From Labedaea rhizosphaerae (lineage in GTDB: Bacteria; Actinomycetota; Actinomycetes; Mycobacteriales; Pseudonocardiaceae), in contig NZ_SNXZ01000001.1 of NCBI RefSeq assembly GCF_004362825.1, positions 1,116,001 through 1,180,000 on the forward strand: DNA of 64,000 bases, read 5' to 3'. The notes under the pieces are model-generated. The model saw only the letters and a program-made list of their open reading frames with translations. It ran no database searches and was not told the origin of the DNA. Below are positions 52,062-60,609 of the stretch, one piece after another. Both the position numbers and the translations under genes were made by a program. Positions within the stretch are counted from its first letter, which is position 1. Each line of letters starts with the position of its first letter.

Positions 52062-52780
52062 GGGTCGCGCTCGACGCGACGGAGTTCGACGTGGTCTGGC
52101 GGGCGGCCGGGCTCGGGGTCCCGCCCGCGGTGCTGGACATGCCGTCGCCGGGTGGGAGTCACGCCGAGCGGGCGCGGATCGAGCACGCGGTCTGGTCGGC
52201 GCTCACCGGACGCGGGCTGGCCACCGGGTTCGGCCAGGCGACCAGCCGGTTGCGGACCGCGATCGGGCTGGTCGCCTCGCGGGTGACGTCGTTCGAACTG
52301 CACACCGCGCGGTTGCGGGCGTTGCTCGGGCGGGTGAACCAACGGGCGGTCCTGGTCGAGTTCGCCGACGGGCGGTTGTTGCTGCGTACCGTGCCCGACA
52401 CCGGGTTGGCGCAGACCATCGCCGGGTTGCTGCCGGAGCTGCCCGCCGGGCCGGGGCGGTCGATCACGGTCGACGTGGGCCTGCTGGCCAAGGCGGAAGC
52501 CGCGGCTTCGCGCCGGGTGGTCCTGCGCCGCGGCGGGTTGAGCCGCGACGACGCGCGCACGCTCGCCGACATGATGTGTGGCGCCGACGGCCACGGGCAG
52601 ATCGTCGCCGAGGTGACGCACCACGGCGTGACCCGGCGCTCCGCGAGCGTGGTGGCGTTCTTCCACAACGACGGCGGCCGCTACCGGGTGATCCGCACCG
52701 ACGACCACGTCACGATCACGCCGGTCACCACGGCGCAGCTGGCGGCGGCCGCGGACGAACTGCTCAGCGAACTGCGGTGA
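52058..52780 (+). CDS. EspG family ESX secretion chaperone
   Basis: A 240-residue EspG-like protein, the cytoplasmic chaperone that binds PPE-type substrates before ESX secretion. ALDATEFDVVWRAAGLG at the start, TFELHTARLRALL-like helices and the SRDDARTLADMMCGADGHGQI segment are typical of the actinobacterial EspG family. GTG overlaps the PPE-like stop, so client and chaperone are cotranslated. The core ESX secretion genes (eccB-eccE, mycP) are not in the window. Confidence 0.85.
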   Translation: MRVALDATEFDVVWRAAGLGVPPAVLDMPSPGGSHAERARIEHAVWSALTGRGLATGFGQATSRLRTAIGLVASRVTSFELHTARLRALLGRVNQRAVLVEFADGRLLLRTVPDTGLAQTIAGLLPELPAGPGRSITVDVGLLAKAEAAASRRVVLRRGGLSRDDARTLADMMCGADGHGQIVAEVTHHGVTRRSASVVAFFHNDGGRYRVIRTDDHVTITPVTTAQLAAAADELLSELR

Positions 52781-54022
52781 CTAGCGGACCGACTTGATCC
52801 GGGTGACCACGACGCCGCCGCCGAGGGTCACCAGAGCGGACAACAAGAACAGCAGGCTGTACCCCGCCGACGCCTTCAGGACCAGCCCGGCCAGCACCGG
52901 GGCCGCCACCTGCGGCAGCGAGTTCGCGATGTTGATGACGCCCAGGTCCTTGGCCCGGTCGCCCGCCGACGGCAGCACCTCGGTGAGGATCGCCAGCGCC
53001 ACCGCCCAGTAGATGCCGAAGCCGAACCCCAGCAGCGGCGCGGCCAGCAGCGCCGAGCCCCACGTCGGCCAGATGACCAGCAGCAACGCCGCCAGCGCCA
53101 TCACGATCGCCGACAGCACCACGTACTGCTTCCGCTTGCCCGTGCGGTCCGACACGATGCCGAACACCACGGCACCGATGATCAACGCGACGCCGTAGAT
53201 CGCCATCAGGATCAGCAGGCCGTCCTGCGGATCGGGCTGGTAGTGCACGACGTCGTCGAGGAAGAACAGCAGGTAGAGGGTGCCGAGCGCGTTGCCGAGG
53301 TTGACCAGGAAGTGCGTGGCCCAGCCCCAGCCGAAGTCCGGGTGCTGCCGCGGCGAGATCCACAGGTTGCGCAGGCCGGTCACCAGGCCGCCGGTCGGGC
53401 GCAGCTCCACCGGCAACCGCTCGTCGTGCGTGCGCAGGACGAACAGCAGGGCGAACGCCACCGCGACCAGGCCGCACGCGATGTAACCCGAGATCAGCCC
53501 GGTGACGAGCACCGTGACCAGCAACGCGCCGATCACCGTGCCGAGCATCTGGCTGATCCCGACGTACCCGCCGATCTCGGCCCGCTGCGCCACCGGCACC
53601 CGGTCCGGCAGCGCGGAGGTCAGCGCCGCGAGCATGCCGTTCAACCCGATCTGCGTGATCGCCCACCCGACCACCATGAGCGCGACGTTCGGCGCGAAGG
53701 CCAGCACCACGAGGCCGAGCAGGCCGACCACCGCACCCAGCAACGTCCACGGGTGGCGCCGGCCCCAGGAGGAGGTGGTGCGGTCGGACAGCATCCCGAT
53801 CACCGGGTTCGCCACCAGTGCGGCGAGCGCGCCGACACCCATCACCACCGACAACACGACGGTCTTGTTCGCTTGGTCGAGCAGTTCGGCCTGACGCGGC
53901 AGCAGCACCTGGATCGGCGCGTAGACCGCGAGCCACAGCCCGAGGTTCGCCAGGAACAACAGCGAAGTCCACCCTGGACGGACGCGGACGGTCGGCTCGG
54001 CGAGCGCGGCGGGGGCGTTCAT
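52781..54022 (-). CDS. MFS sugar transporter
   Basis: A 413-residue permease with 12 hydrophobic helices and MFS motifs: GMLSDRTTSSWGRRHPW (loop 2-3), a second DRTGKRKQ in loop 8-9. The overall pattern is the sugar/cation (GPH-like or SLC45-like) type. ATG overlaps the stop of the GH1 gene by 4 bases (ATGA), so it is cotranslated with a beta-glucosidase and likely imports the enzyme's beta-glucoside substrate. A dyad in front of the GH1 gene would control both. Confidence 0.9.
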   Translation of the reverse strand: MNAPAALAEPTVRVRPGWTSLLFLANLGLWLAVYAPIQVLLPRQAELLDQANKTVVLSVVMGVGALAALVANPVIGMLSDRTTSSWGRRHPWTLLGAVVGLLGLVVLAFAPNVALMVVGWAITQIGLNGMLAALTSALPDRVPVAQRAEIGGYVGISQMLGTVIGALLVTVLVTGLISGYIACGLVAVAFALLFVLRTHDERLPVELRPTGGLVTGLRNLWISPRQHPDFGWGWATHFLVNLGNALGTLYLLFFLDDVVHYQPDPQDGLLILMAIYGVALIIGAVVFGIVSDRTGKRKQYVVLSAIVMALAALLLVIWPTWGSALLAAPLLGFGFGIYWAVALAILTEVLPSAGDRAKDLGVINIANSLPQVAAPVLAGLVLKASAGYSLLFLLSALVTLGGGVVVTRIKSVR

Positions 54023-55338
54023 CTCGCGCTCGCGATCAGATCCCGGTACCAGCGATAGGAATCCTTGGGTGTGCGTTGCAACGTCTTGAAGTCCACGTGC
54101 ACCAGTCCGAACCGCGGGGCGTAGCCCTTGCTCCACTCGAAGTTGTCCAAAATGGACCAGACGAAGTAGCCGCGCACGTCCACCCCCGCCGCCATCGCGT
54201 CCGCCAGCGCGCGCAGGTGCGCCTCGAGGAACTCGATCCGGGCACCGTCGCGCACCCGGCCGTCGGGGCCGACCTCGTCGTCGAAACTGCACCCGTTCTC
54301 GGTGATGTGGATCGGCGGCAGCGCGTCGCCGTAACGGTCGCGCATGCCGACCAGCAACTCGGTCAGCGCGCCGGGCACGATCGGCGAGTCGTTGGTGGTC
54401 ATCGGGTAGCCCTCGACCGGGACCAGGTCGAACGGCAGCGGGTTGCCCGGCGACGGGGACGCGGCGGCCTGCGGCTCGTAGTAGTTGACGCCGTAGAAGT
54501 CGATCGGCGTCGCGATGGCCGGCAGGTCGTCGGCGAACCCGGCCGGCAGGTGCTCGGTGTACCGGTCGGGATAACGGCCCAGCAGCACCGGATCGGCGAA
54601 GAGCCGGTTGATCAACTCGTCCATCGCGCTCGCGGCGTCGCCGTCGTCCGGGCCCACCGGCCAGACCGGGCCGTGGTTGTTGGCCGTGCCCACCTGGTCG
54701 GCACCGGCCGCGCGCAACGCCTGGACCGCGAGCCCGTGCGCGAGGTTCTGGTGGTGGGCCGTGGGCAGCGCGTCGAGCAGCAGGAACTCGCCGGGCGCGT
54801 ATTGGCCGATCGCGTAGCCGTAGATGGAGGTGACCATCGGCTCGTTGATCGGGATCCACATCGGCACCCGATCGGCGAACCGCTCGGCCGCGATCCGCGC
54901 GTACTCGCCGAAGCGCAGCGCGGTCTCGCGGTTGCGCCAACCGCCCGCGTCCTCCAGCGGCTGGGGCGTGTCCCAGTGGTACAGCGTGCCGACCGGGGTG
55001 ATGCCCGCCGCGCACAACGCGTCGAGCAGCCGGTCGTAGAAGGCGATGCCCTCGGGGTTCGGCTTGCCGCTGCCGTCGGGCTGGATCCGCGGCCAGGCGA
55101 AGGACAGCCGGTAGGCGTCGACGCCGAGCCCGGCCATGAGCGCGACGTCCTCGGCGTAGCGGTGGTAGTGGTCGCACGCCACGTCGGCGGTCTCGTCGCC
55201 CGCGATCTTGCCGGGCGTCGCGCAGAACGTGTCCCAGCTGGACCGGCCGCGCCCGCCCTCGGCGACGGCGCCCTCGATCTGGAACGCGGACGCCGAAACG
55301 CCCCACAAGAAGTCGGCGGGGAACTGCGGACCGGCCAT
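54019..55338 (-). CDS. Beta-glucosidase, glycoside hydrolase family 1
   Basis: A 439-residue retaining beta-glucosidase. The N-terminal FLWGVSASAFQIEGA, the acid/base motif WIPINEPMV (NEP) and the nucleophile motif IHITENGCS (ENG) are intact, with RYFVWSILDNFEWSKGY in the substrate site (DNFEW). No signal peptide, so it hydrolyses imported beta-glucosides in the cytoplasm. ATG 55338 has GGAGG 5 bases upstream. It is the first gene of the pair with the MFS transporter and lies 19 bases from a 15-base operator-like repeat. Confidence 0.95.
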   Translation of the reverse strand: MAGPQFPADFLWGVSASAFQIEGAVAEGGRGRSSWDTFCATPGKIAGDETADVACDHYHRYAEDVALMAGLGVDAYRLSFAWPRIQPDGSGKPNPEGIAFYDRLLDALCAAGITPVGTLYHWDTPQPLEDAGGWRNRETALRFGEYARIAAERFADRVPMWIPINEPMVTSIYGYAIGQYAPGEFLLLDALPTAHHQNLAHGLAVQALRAAGADQVGTANNHGPVWPVGPDDGDAASAMDELINRLFADPVLLGRYPDRYTEHLPAGFADDLPAIATPIDFYGVNYYEPQAAASPSPGNPLPFDLVPVEGYPMTTNDSPIVPGALTELLVGMRDRYGDALPPIHITENGCSFDDEVGPDGRVRDGARIEFLEAHLRALADAMAAGVDVRGYFVWSILDNFEWSKGYAPRFGLVHVDFKTLQRTPKDSYRWYRDLIASAR

Positions 55339-55356
55339 CCGAACCTCCACAGCAAC

Positions 55357-55371
55357 GTGAAAAGTATTCAG
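55357..55371 (-). promoter_or_regulatory. Operator-like dyad O1 of the TetR block
   Basis: GTGAAAAGTATTCAG, 19 bases before the GH1 start codon and 64 bases before the TetR start. The same 15-base sequence, with two changes, is in reverse orientation at 57284-57298 (O2). It is a likely binding site for the TetR protein encoded next to it. Confidence 0.65.
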
Positions 55372-55434
55372 ATATTAGCCCCGGGGTCGCCCACTGGGAA
55401 GACGCGGCGAGCCCGACAGGGCACTATAGGAGAC

Positions 55435-56073
55435 GTGGCCAGCACAACCTCGCTTCGCAGGCGCCCGGTCCAGCAGCGCAGCGCACAACGCTTCGAGCGG
55501 ATGCTCGACGCGTGTGCCGAGCTGATCGACGAACTCGGCTACGACGGCGTGACCACGACGTTGATCGCCGAGCGGGCCGAGGTCGCGGTCGGTTCGCTCT
55601 ACCAGTTCTTCCCGGACAAGCGGGCCGTGGTGCGCGCGCTGACCGAGCGGAACCTCGAGCGGTTCATGGCCGGGGTGCTCGCCAGGCTCGAGGAAGCCGA
55701 GCTGACCGAGTGGTGGGACGCGGCCGACGTCGTCTTCGACGTCTACGTGCAGCTCTTCCGCGAGATCCGCGGGTTCAGCCAGATCCGCTTCGGCGACATC
55801 GTCGACATGCGGCTGATGGACGACGAGCGCGACAACAACACCGTCATCGCCGACCGGCTCGCCGACCTGATCACCGACCGGTTCGGGGTCACCAGCGACG
55901 AGATCCGGCTGCCGCTCGCGGTGGCCGTCGAGTGCGCGGACGGCATCCTCAACCTGGCGTTCCGGCGCAAGCTCTACGACGTCGACACCGTGGTCGCCGA
56001 GGCACGCAAGATCGTCCGCGGCTACCTCTCCGGCAAGCTCGATCAGCCGAAGGACTTGCCCTCGCCCCGGTAG
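55435..56073 (+). CDS. TetR-family transcriptional regulator
   Basis: A 212-residue TetR regulator with an N-terminal helix-turn-helix (about 12-60; RFERMLDACAELIDELGYDGVTTTLIAERAEVAVGSLYQFFPDK is the family pattern) and a helical ligand domain. The GTG start is preceded by AGGAGA. Its last 31 bases overlap the convergent PLP enzyme gene. Dyads O1 and O2 in front of its neighbours make it the likely local repressor, releasing on an unknown sugar- or amino-acid-derived ligand. Confidence 0.92.
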   Translation: MASTTSLRRRPVQQRSAQRFERMLDACAELIDELGYDGVTTTLIAERAEVAVGSLYQFFPDKRAVVRALTERNLERFMAGVLARLEEAELTEWWDAADVVFDVYVQLFREIRGFSQIRFGDIVDMRLMDDERDNNTVIADRLADLITDRFGVTSDEIRLPLAVAVECADGILNLAFRRKLYDVDTVVAEARKIVRGYLSGKLDQPKDLPSPR

Positions 56074-57260
56074 GTCGGGACGGTCGCGGTCACCTGGTCG
56101 CCCTCGATCAGGTGGTACTCGGTGAACCGCTCGGCGAGCTCGCCCGCCTTGGCGTGGCGCAGCCACACCCGGTCGCCGAGCTTCAGCTCGTCGGCGGCCT
56201 TGCCGGTCACCGGCGTCTGCACCTCGCCCGCGCCCTCGAACGGCAGCAGGCTCAACCCTTCCGGCAGGTAGGGCTGGGGCTGGCGGGTCTCGCCGACCGG
56301 ACCGGACGCGATGAACCCGCCGCTGAACAACGTGACGATCTTCGGCTTCGGCCGGCGCACCACCGCGAGTGCGAACAAGACGGCCGGTTCCGGCGAGAAC
56401 GCGCGATAGGCGTCGAACAGCGTCGGCCCGATCAGCCCGGACCCGGCGGCGACCTCGGTGGTGGACGGATCGGCGCTGGTCAACTCGATGCTGCCGGTGC
56501 CACCGCCGTTGACGAACTGCAGGTCGGCGACCTCGCGCACGGCCGCGACCGCCGCCTGCCTGCGGTCGACGAGCTCCGAGCCCGACCGGCGCTGCATCCA
56601 GCGCAGCACCGCGGCCTGCAGCCGGCCCTTCGGGTTGTCGCCGAGCCCGGCGATCTGCCCCTCGTAGGCCATGATCCCGACCAGCTCGAAGCCGGGACGG
56701 TCGCCGATGACCTTGGCCAGCTTCACCGCCTGGGCCGGCGAGTGCACCGGCGAGCGGCGCGGGCCGACGTGCAGGCCCGGCAGCGGCCGCCAAGAAACGT
56801 CCAGCTCCAGGCACACGCGGATGGTCGGGTGGTCGGCGCCGAGCGCCGCGTCCACCAGGTCGAGGTGTTCGGCCGAGTCGACCATGATCGACACGGCGGC
56901 GCGGGCGGCGGGGTGCTTGGCCAGCGCGCGCAACGCGGTGTCGTCGACGGTCGGGTAGGCGACCAGGATGTCGGTGCCCGCCAGGTCGGTGCCCGCCCAC
57001 CCGTCGGTGAGCCACAGCGCTTCGGCCAGCGAGTAGGCCATCACACCCGCGAACCCAGGCCTCCGCAGTGCGCGCTCGATCAGGGTCCGGCAGCGCACCG
57101 ACTTGCTGGCGATGCGCACGGGCTTGCCTGCCGCGCGGCGCACCAGGTCCTCGGCGTTGCGGTCGAACGCGGCCAGGTCGGCCACGGCGAACGGCGCGTC
57201 GAGGTGTTTGGTCGCGGCGTCGAGCCGGTGGCGGTCGGTGCGGGGTGGCACGCTTGTCAC
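56043..57260 (-). CDS. PLP-dependent amino acid deaminase/aldolase (D-threonine aldolase-like)
   Basis: A 405-residue fold-type III PLP enzyme. The alanine-racemase-like N-terminal domain shows PFAVADLAAFDRN, the PLP Lys in VRIASKSVRC, and GIMAYEGQIAGLG; the C-terminal D-serine dehydratase-like domain starts about residue 300. The family acts on D-threonine or D-serine, but the substrate here is not known. GTG 57260 is taken as start; a GTG 9 bases further in is possible. It is divergent from the lactone oxidase gene and shares O2 with it. Confidence 0.85.
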   Translation of the reverse strand: MTSVPPRTDRHRLDAATKHLDAPFAVADLAAFDRNAEDLVRRAAGKPVRIASKSVRCRTLIERALRRPGFAGVMAYSLAEALWLTDGWAGTDLAGTDILVAYPTVDDTALRALAKHPAARAAVSIMVDSAEHLDLVDAALGADHPTIRVCLELDVSWRPLPGLHVGPRRSPVHSPAQAVKLAKVIGDRPGFELVGIMAYEGQIAGLGDNPKGRLQAAVLRWMQRRSGSELVDRRQAAVAAVREVADLQFVNGGGTGSIELTSADPSTTEVAAGSGLIGPTLFDAYRAFSPEPAVLFALAVVRRPKPKIVTLFSGGFIASGPVGETRQPQPYLPEGLSLLPFEGAGEVQTPVTGKAADELKLGDRVWLRHAKAGELAERFTEYHLIEGDQVTATVPTYRGEGKSFG

Positions 57261-57283
57261 GGTACGACGCCGACCGTTGAAAT

Positions 57284-57298
57284 GTGAATACCTTTCAC
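57284..57298 (+). promoter_or_regulatory. Operator-like dyad O2 of the TetR block
   Basis: GTGAATACCTTTCAC, in the 91-base gap between divergent PLP-enzyme and lactone-oxidase genes, 53 bases before the oxidase ATG. Its reverse complement, GTGAAAGGTATTCAC, differs from O1 (55357) at two of 15 positions. It is a perfect 5-bp dyad itself. Confidence 0.65.
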
Positions 57299-57351
57299 TT
57301 ATCGTTTCGGTCACCCCGAGTTCAGTCACCCGGGGGAACGGAAGGTGGCAG

Positions 57352-58662
57352 ATGGCGAGCACCGCGTGGCGCAACTGGGCGGGCACCGAACACGCGGTCG
57401 CCGCGTCGGTGCGCACGCCGGTCAGCACCGACGAGCTGTGCGCGGCCGTGACCGAGGCCAAGACAGCCGGGCACACCGTACGCGCGCGCGGCAGCGGGCA
57501 CTCGTTCACCGGCGCGGCCGCGTGCCACGGGGTCGCGCTCGACCTCTCGCGGTGGACCGGGATCGTCGACGCCGACAGCGACACCGGGCTGGTCACCGTG
57601 CGGTCCGGCACGCCCCTGCGTGAGCTGAACGCCGAACTCGACCGGCTGGGCCTGGCCATGGCCAACCTCGGCGACATCGACGCGCAAACGATTGCGGGCG
57701 CGATCAGCACCGGCACCCACGGCACCGGCGCCGGCCTCGGCGGCATCGCCACGCAGGTCACCGCGCTCGAACTGGTGCGGGCCGACGGCACGCTGGTCCG
57801 CTGCTCGCGCGACGAGCGGCCGGACCTCTTCGACGCGGCGCGGATCAGCGTCGGCGCGCTCGGCGTGCTGACCTCGGTGACGCTGCAGACCGTGCCGTCG
57901 TTCGTGCTCGAGGCGCAGGAGCGGCCCGAACCGCTGGAGCGGGTGCTCGAGACCATCGACGACGAGGCCGCGCGCAACGACCACTTCGAGTTCTACTGGT
58001 TCCCGTACGGCCCGAAGGCGCTGGTCAAGCGGAACAACCGGGTGCCGGCCGGCACACCCGCGCGGCCGATGAACAAGGCCCGGCAGTACTTCGAGTACGA
58101 GATCATGGAGAACAAGCTCTTCGGCCTGCTCTGCCGAACCGGACGAGCGGTGCCGAAACTGGTGCAGCCGCTGAACAAGATCTCCTCACAGGCCCTCTCC
58201 GCCCGGACCTACAGCGACGTCTCGCACCGCGTGTTCGTCACCAGCCGGTCGGTGCGGTTCGTGGAGTCGGAGTACGCGGTGCCGCGCGAGAAGCTGCGCG
58301 AAGTGCTCGACGAGCTGCGGGCCCGGGTCGCGAAGCTGGCCGACCCGGTGATGTTCCCGGTCGAGGTGCGCGTCGCCGCGGCCGACGACATCTGGCTTTC
58401 CACGGCGTACCAACGGGATTCGGCCTACATCGCGATCCACCAGTACGTGGGGATGCCCTACCGCGAGTACTTCGACGCCTTCGAGTCGATCGTCGGCCAG
58501 GTCGGCGGGCGGCCGCACTGGGGCAAGATGCACACGCTCGGCGCGGCCGAACTGCGCGAGCGCTACCCGCGCTTCGACGACTTCCTGAAGGTGCGCGCCG
58601 AGCTCGACCCGGAGGGCCGGTTCGCCAACCCGTACACCGATCGCGTCTTCGGCTCGGTCTAA
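57352..58662 (+). CDS. FAD-dependent aldonolactone oxidase (D-arabinono-1,4-lactone oxidase family)
   Basis: A 436-residue VAO-type flavoprotein. The FAD-binding domain (about 15-185) has VRARGSGHSFTGAA and GTHGTGAGLGG; the C-terminal ALO domain (about 190-436) ends with the conserved GGRPHWGKMH substrate motif and FDDFLKVRAELDPEGRF. The enzyme oxidises sugar lactones or alditols with O2, giving H2O2. No signal peptide or membrane helix. ATG 57352 has GGAAGGTGG just upstream. It is the last gene of the TetR block; the pairing with the PLP enzyme is recurrent in actinobacteria. Confidence 0.92.
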   Translation: MASTAWRNWAGTEHAVAASVRTPVSTDELCAAVTEAKTAGHTVRARGSGHSFTGAAACHGVALDLSRWTGIVDADSDTGLVTVRSGTPLRELNAELDRLGLAMANLGDIDAQTIAGAISTGTHGTGAGLGGIATQVTALELVRADGTLVRCSRDERPDLFDAARISVGALGVLTSVTLQTVPSFVLEAQERPEPLERVLETIDDEAARNDHFEFYWFPYGPKALVKRNNRVPAGTPARPMNKARQYFEYEIMENKLFGLLCRTGRAVPKLVQPLNKISSQALSARTYSDVSHRVFVTSRSVRFVESEYAVPREKLREVLDELRARVAKLADPVMFPVEVRVAAADDIWLSTAYQRDSAYIAIHQYVGMPYREYFDAFESIVGQVGGRPHWGKMHTLGAAELRERYPRFDDFLKVRAELDPEGRFANPYTDRVFGSV

Positions 58663-59363
58663 CGCACGCAGCTGGGCCGAGCCGGGTCGACGACTCCGTC
58701 CACTTCGGACTCGTTGAGCCGGTCGAGCAAGGCTTCCGTGCCCTCGGTGAGCTTCAACGCCAGCTCGTCGGCGTGCAGCGGCAGCACTTGGTAGAACGCG
58801 ATCCGCTTGCCGGACGGCGTGATCAGCTCGTCGAACTCCGCCGCGGTGACCACCGGCGGGGTGATCATGGCGGCGCACAACGCCGTGTCGTCGGCGTACG
58901 GCTCGGGCGGGTCGCCATTGGGGATCGTGTGCCAGTGCCCGAGCCAGGTGCCGTACTCGTGCGGGAGCCGGCCGAGCACCTTGAGCAGCCGGATCGGCCA
59001 GTAGTGCCGCTCCTCCTGGAACGCCTCCTGGGTCAGCGGCCAGTCGACGGGCAGGTGCACCACCAGTTCGGCGAACTCGGGCACGTCGGCGTCCTCGGGC
59101 ACGGTCATGGGGCGATCGCTCATCCCCGACGTGACCAGGGAGTAGAAGTCGTGGTCGGCCGACGGCGCGACGACGTGCACGTCGATGTGGACGAGGTCGG
59201 AGACGATCTCGTGCCAGACGCCGCTGACCTCGCCGAGGTACTGCGCGATGTGCCGGTCGACGGCGGCGATCGTCTCCTCGTCGCCGTGCGCCACCTCGAA
59301 GTCCGACGTGCGAGCGTGGTGGTGGTAGACCCGTGACCCGCCGGGCGTCTGCTCCTCGGTCAC
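58659..59363 (-). CDS. SUFU (suppressor of fused) domain protein
   Basis: A 234-residue protein with a bacterial SUFU domain over nearly its full length: VHIDVHVVAPSADHDFYSLVTSGMSD, FAELVVHLP, HWPIRLLKVLGRL-like and EYGTWLGHWHTIPNGDP, and FYQVLPLHADELALKL. Bacterial SUFU proteins are found as immunity proteins to polymorphic toxins, and also in plain cellular contexts; here no toxin gene is adjacent, so its function is open. GTG overlaps the preceding gene's stop by 4 bases. Last gene of a three-gene operon. Confidence 0.8.
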   Translation of the reverse strand: MTEEQTPGGSRVYHHHARTSDFEVAHGDEETIAAVDRHIAQYLGEVSGVWHEIVSDLVHIDVHVVAPSADHDFYSLVTSGMSDRPMTVPEDADVPEFAELVVHLPVDWPLTQEAFQEERHYWPIRLLKVLGRLPHEYGTWLGHWHTIPNGDPPEPYADDTALCAAMITPPVVTAAEFDELITPSGKRIAFYQVLPLHADELALKLTEGTEALLDRLNESEVDGVVDPARPSCVR

Positions 59364-60001
59364 AGCGCCTGGTCGACCGGGGTCTCGCCGCCGACCAGTT
59401 CGAGGGTCCGACCGGCGGTGGCGGGGTGGTCGAGCAACGCGACCAGCACGGCGGCCACGTCGTCGCGGCTGATCTCGCCGTAGCCGACGCTCGGCGCGAG
59501 GGTGACCGTGCCGGTGGGCGCGTCGTTGGTCAGGCGGCCCGGGCGCAGGATCGTCCAGTCGAGGTCGCGGCCGGCGAGGTCCTGCTCGGCGGCGGCCTTG
59601 GCCCGCAGGTAGGCGGCGAACACCTCGTCCACGCCAGGGTCGTCGGCGCGGTCAAGGCCCATGCCACTGACCTGGATGAACCGGCGAACACCGGCTGATT
59701 CGGCGGCGCCGGCCATGAGCGCGGACGCGCCCCGGTCGACGGTGTCCTTGCGAGCGGCGCCGCTGCCCGGGCCCGCCCCCGCGGCGAACACGACCGCGTC
59801 GGCGCCCCGCAGCACTTCGGCGGCCGCCGCGACGGTGGCTGATTCGAGGTCGAGGAGCACCGGCTCCGCACCCGCGGCACGCACGTCATCGGCGTGGTCG
59901 GGGTTGCGGATCAGGCCGACGGGCTGATCACCGCGGTCGGCGAGCTGCCGTGCCAGGCGAAGCGCGATCTGGCCGTGCCCACCCGCGATGACGACCTTCA
60001 C
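59360..60001 (-). CDS. NAD(P)-binding NmrA/SDR-like protein
   Basis: A 213-residue Rossmann-fold protein. GGHGQIALRLARQLADRG at the start gives the GxxGxxG dinucleotide loop, and DAVVFAAGAGPGSGA and SGMGLDRADD follow; the catalytic Tyr of classical SDRs is replaced (YLRAKAAAEQDL). It is of the YwnB/NAD(P)H-binding type that often senses or reduces small molecules. GTG overlaps the stop of the gene upstream (4 bases) and its stop overlaps the SUFU gene. Confidence 0.85.
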   Translation of the reverse strand: MKVVIAGGHGQIALRLARQLADRGDQPVGLIRNPDHADDVRAAGAEPVLLDLESATVAAAAEVLRGADAVVFAAGAGPGSGAARKDTVDRGASALMAGAAESAGVRRFIQVSGMGLDRADDPGVDEVFAAYLRAKAAAEQDLAGRDLDWTILRPGRLTNDAPTGTVTLAPSVGYGEISRDDVAAVLVALLDHPATAGRTLELVGGETPVDQAL

Positions 60002-60609
60002 AGGCCGAGGAGCTGCTCGTACGCGAGTTCGCCGAGCCAGCGGTAGTTGGCGTCGAAGCCGGCGAACATCCGGTCGCCGCGGCCCGCGAGGTCGACCGAC
60101 ACGACGGCCTCGGGCTCGGCGCTCAGCACGGCGACGCCGTAGGCGCGGGCACGGGGCAGGCCGTTGTCGACGTAGTCGTCGGTCATCACGGCGGGGGTCG
60201 GCAGCACGACGGCGGCGTCGCAGTAGCGCAGGAACGGCACCGTGCAGGCGAGCCCGGTGCGCCAGTGCCGCTGCACCGAGATGACCCCGGTGATGCGCAC
60301 GGCCTGCTCCGGCACGAGGCCGTTGAACTCGGGCCACACCCACGTGGAGACCGCGTGCCGGTCGGTGACCGGCTCGTGGCCCAGGCAGATGCGCTCGGCG
60401 TGCACGTCGGGCAGCAGCTCGGCCACGACGTTGACCTTGCGGCCGAGGAAGGTCATCTCCGGCAGGACGGTGCCCCGCCAGCCGAGCCGGTCGGCCGCCG
60501 CGACCGCGAGGTCCTGCACGGGTGCAGGAAGCGCGATCGGCGGGGTCACGCGGGCAGCGCGAACCGTCGTGCCGGTCGATTCGGCGGTTCGTCCTGGTGT
60601 GCCGCTCAC
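59998..60609 (-). CDS. Conserved protein of unknown function, first gene of SUFU operon
   Basis: A 203-residue soluble protein with no recognised domain. Pro/Leu-rich start (VSGTPGRTAESTGTT), a core with WRGTVLPEMTFLGRKVNVVAELL, TWVWPEFNGLVPEQAVRITGV and RHWRTGLACTVPFLRYCDAAVVLPTP. GTG 60609 has AGGAGG 14 bases upstream; longer in-frame extension is not supported. It is cotranslated with the Rossmann-fold gene (4-base overlap). Confidence 0.65.
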   Translation of the reverse strand: MSGTPGRTAESTGTTVRAARVTPPIALPAPVQDLAVAAADRLGWRGTVLPEMTFLGRKVNVVAELLPDVHAERICLGHEPVTDRHAVSTWVWPEFNGLVPEQAVRITGVISVQRHWRTGLACTVPFLRYCDAAVVLPTPAVMTDDYVDNGLPRARAYGVAVLSAEPEAVVSVDLAGRGDRMFAGFDANYRWLGELAYEQLLGL

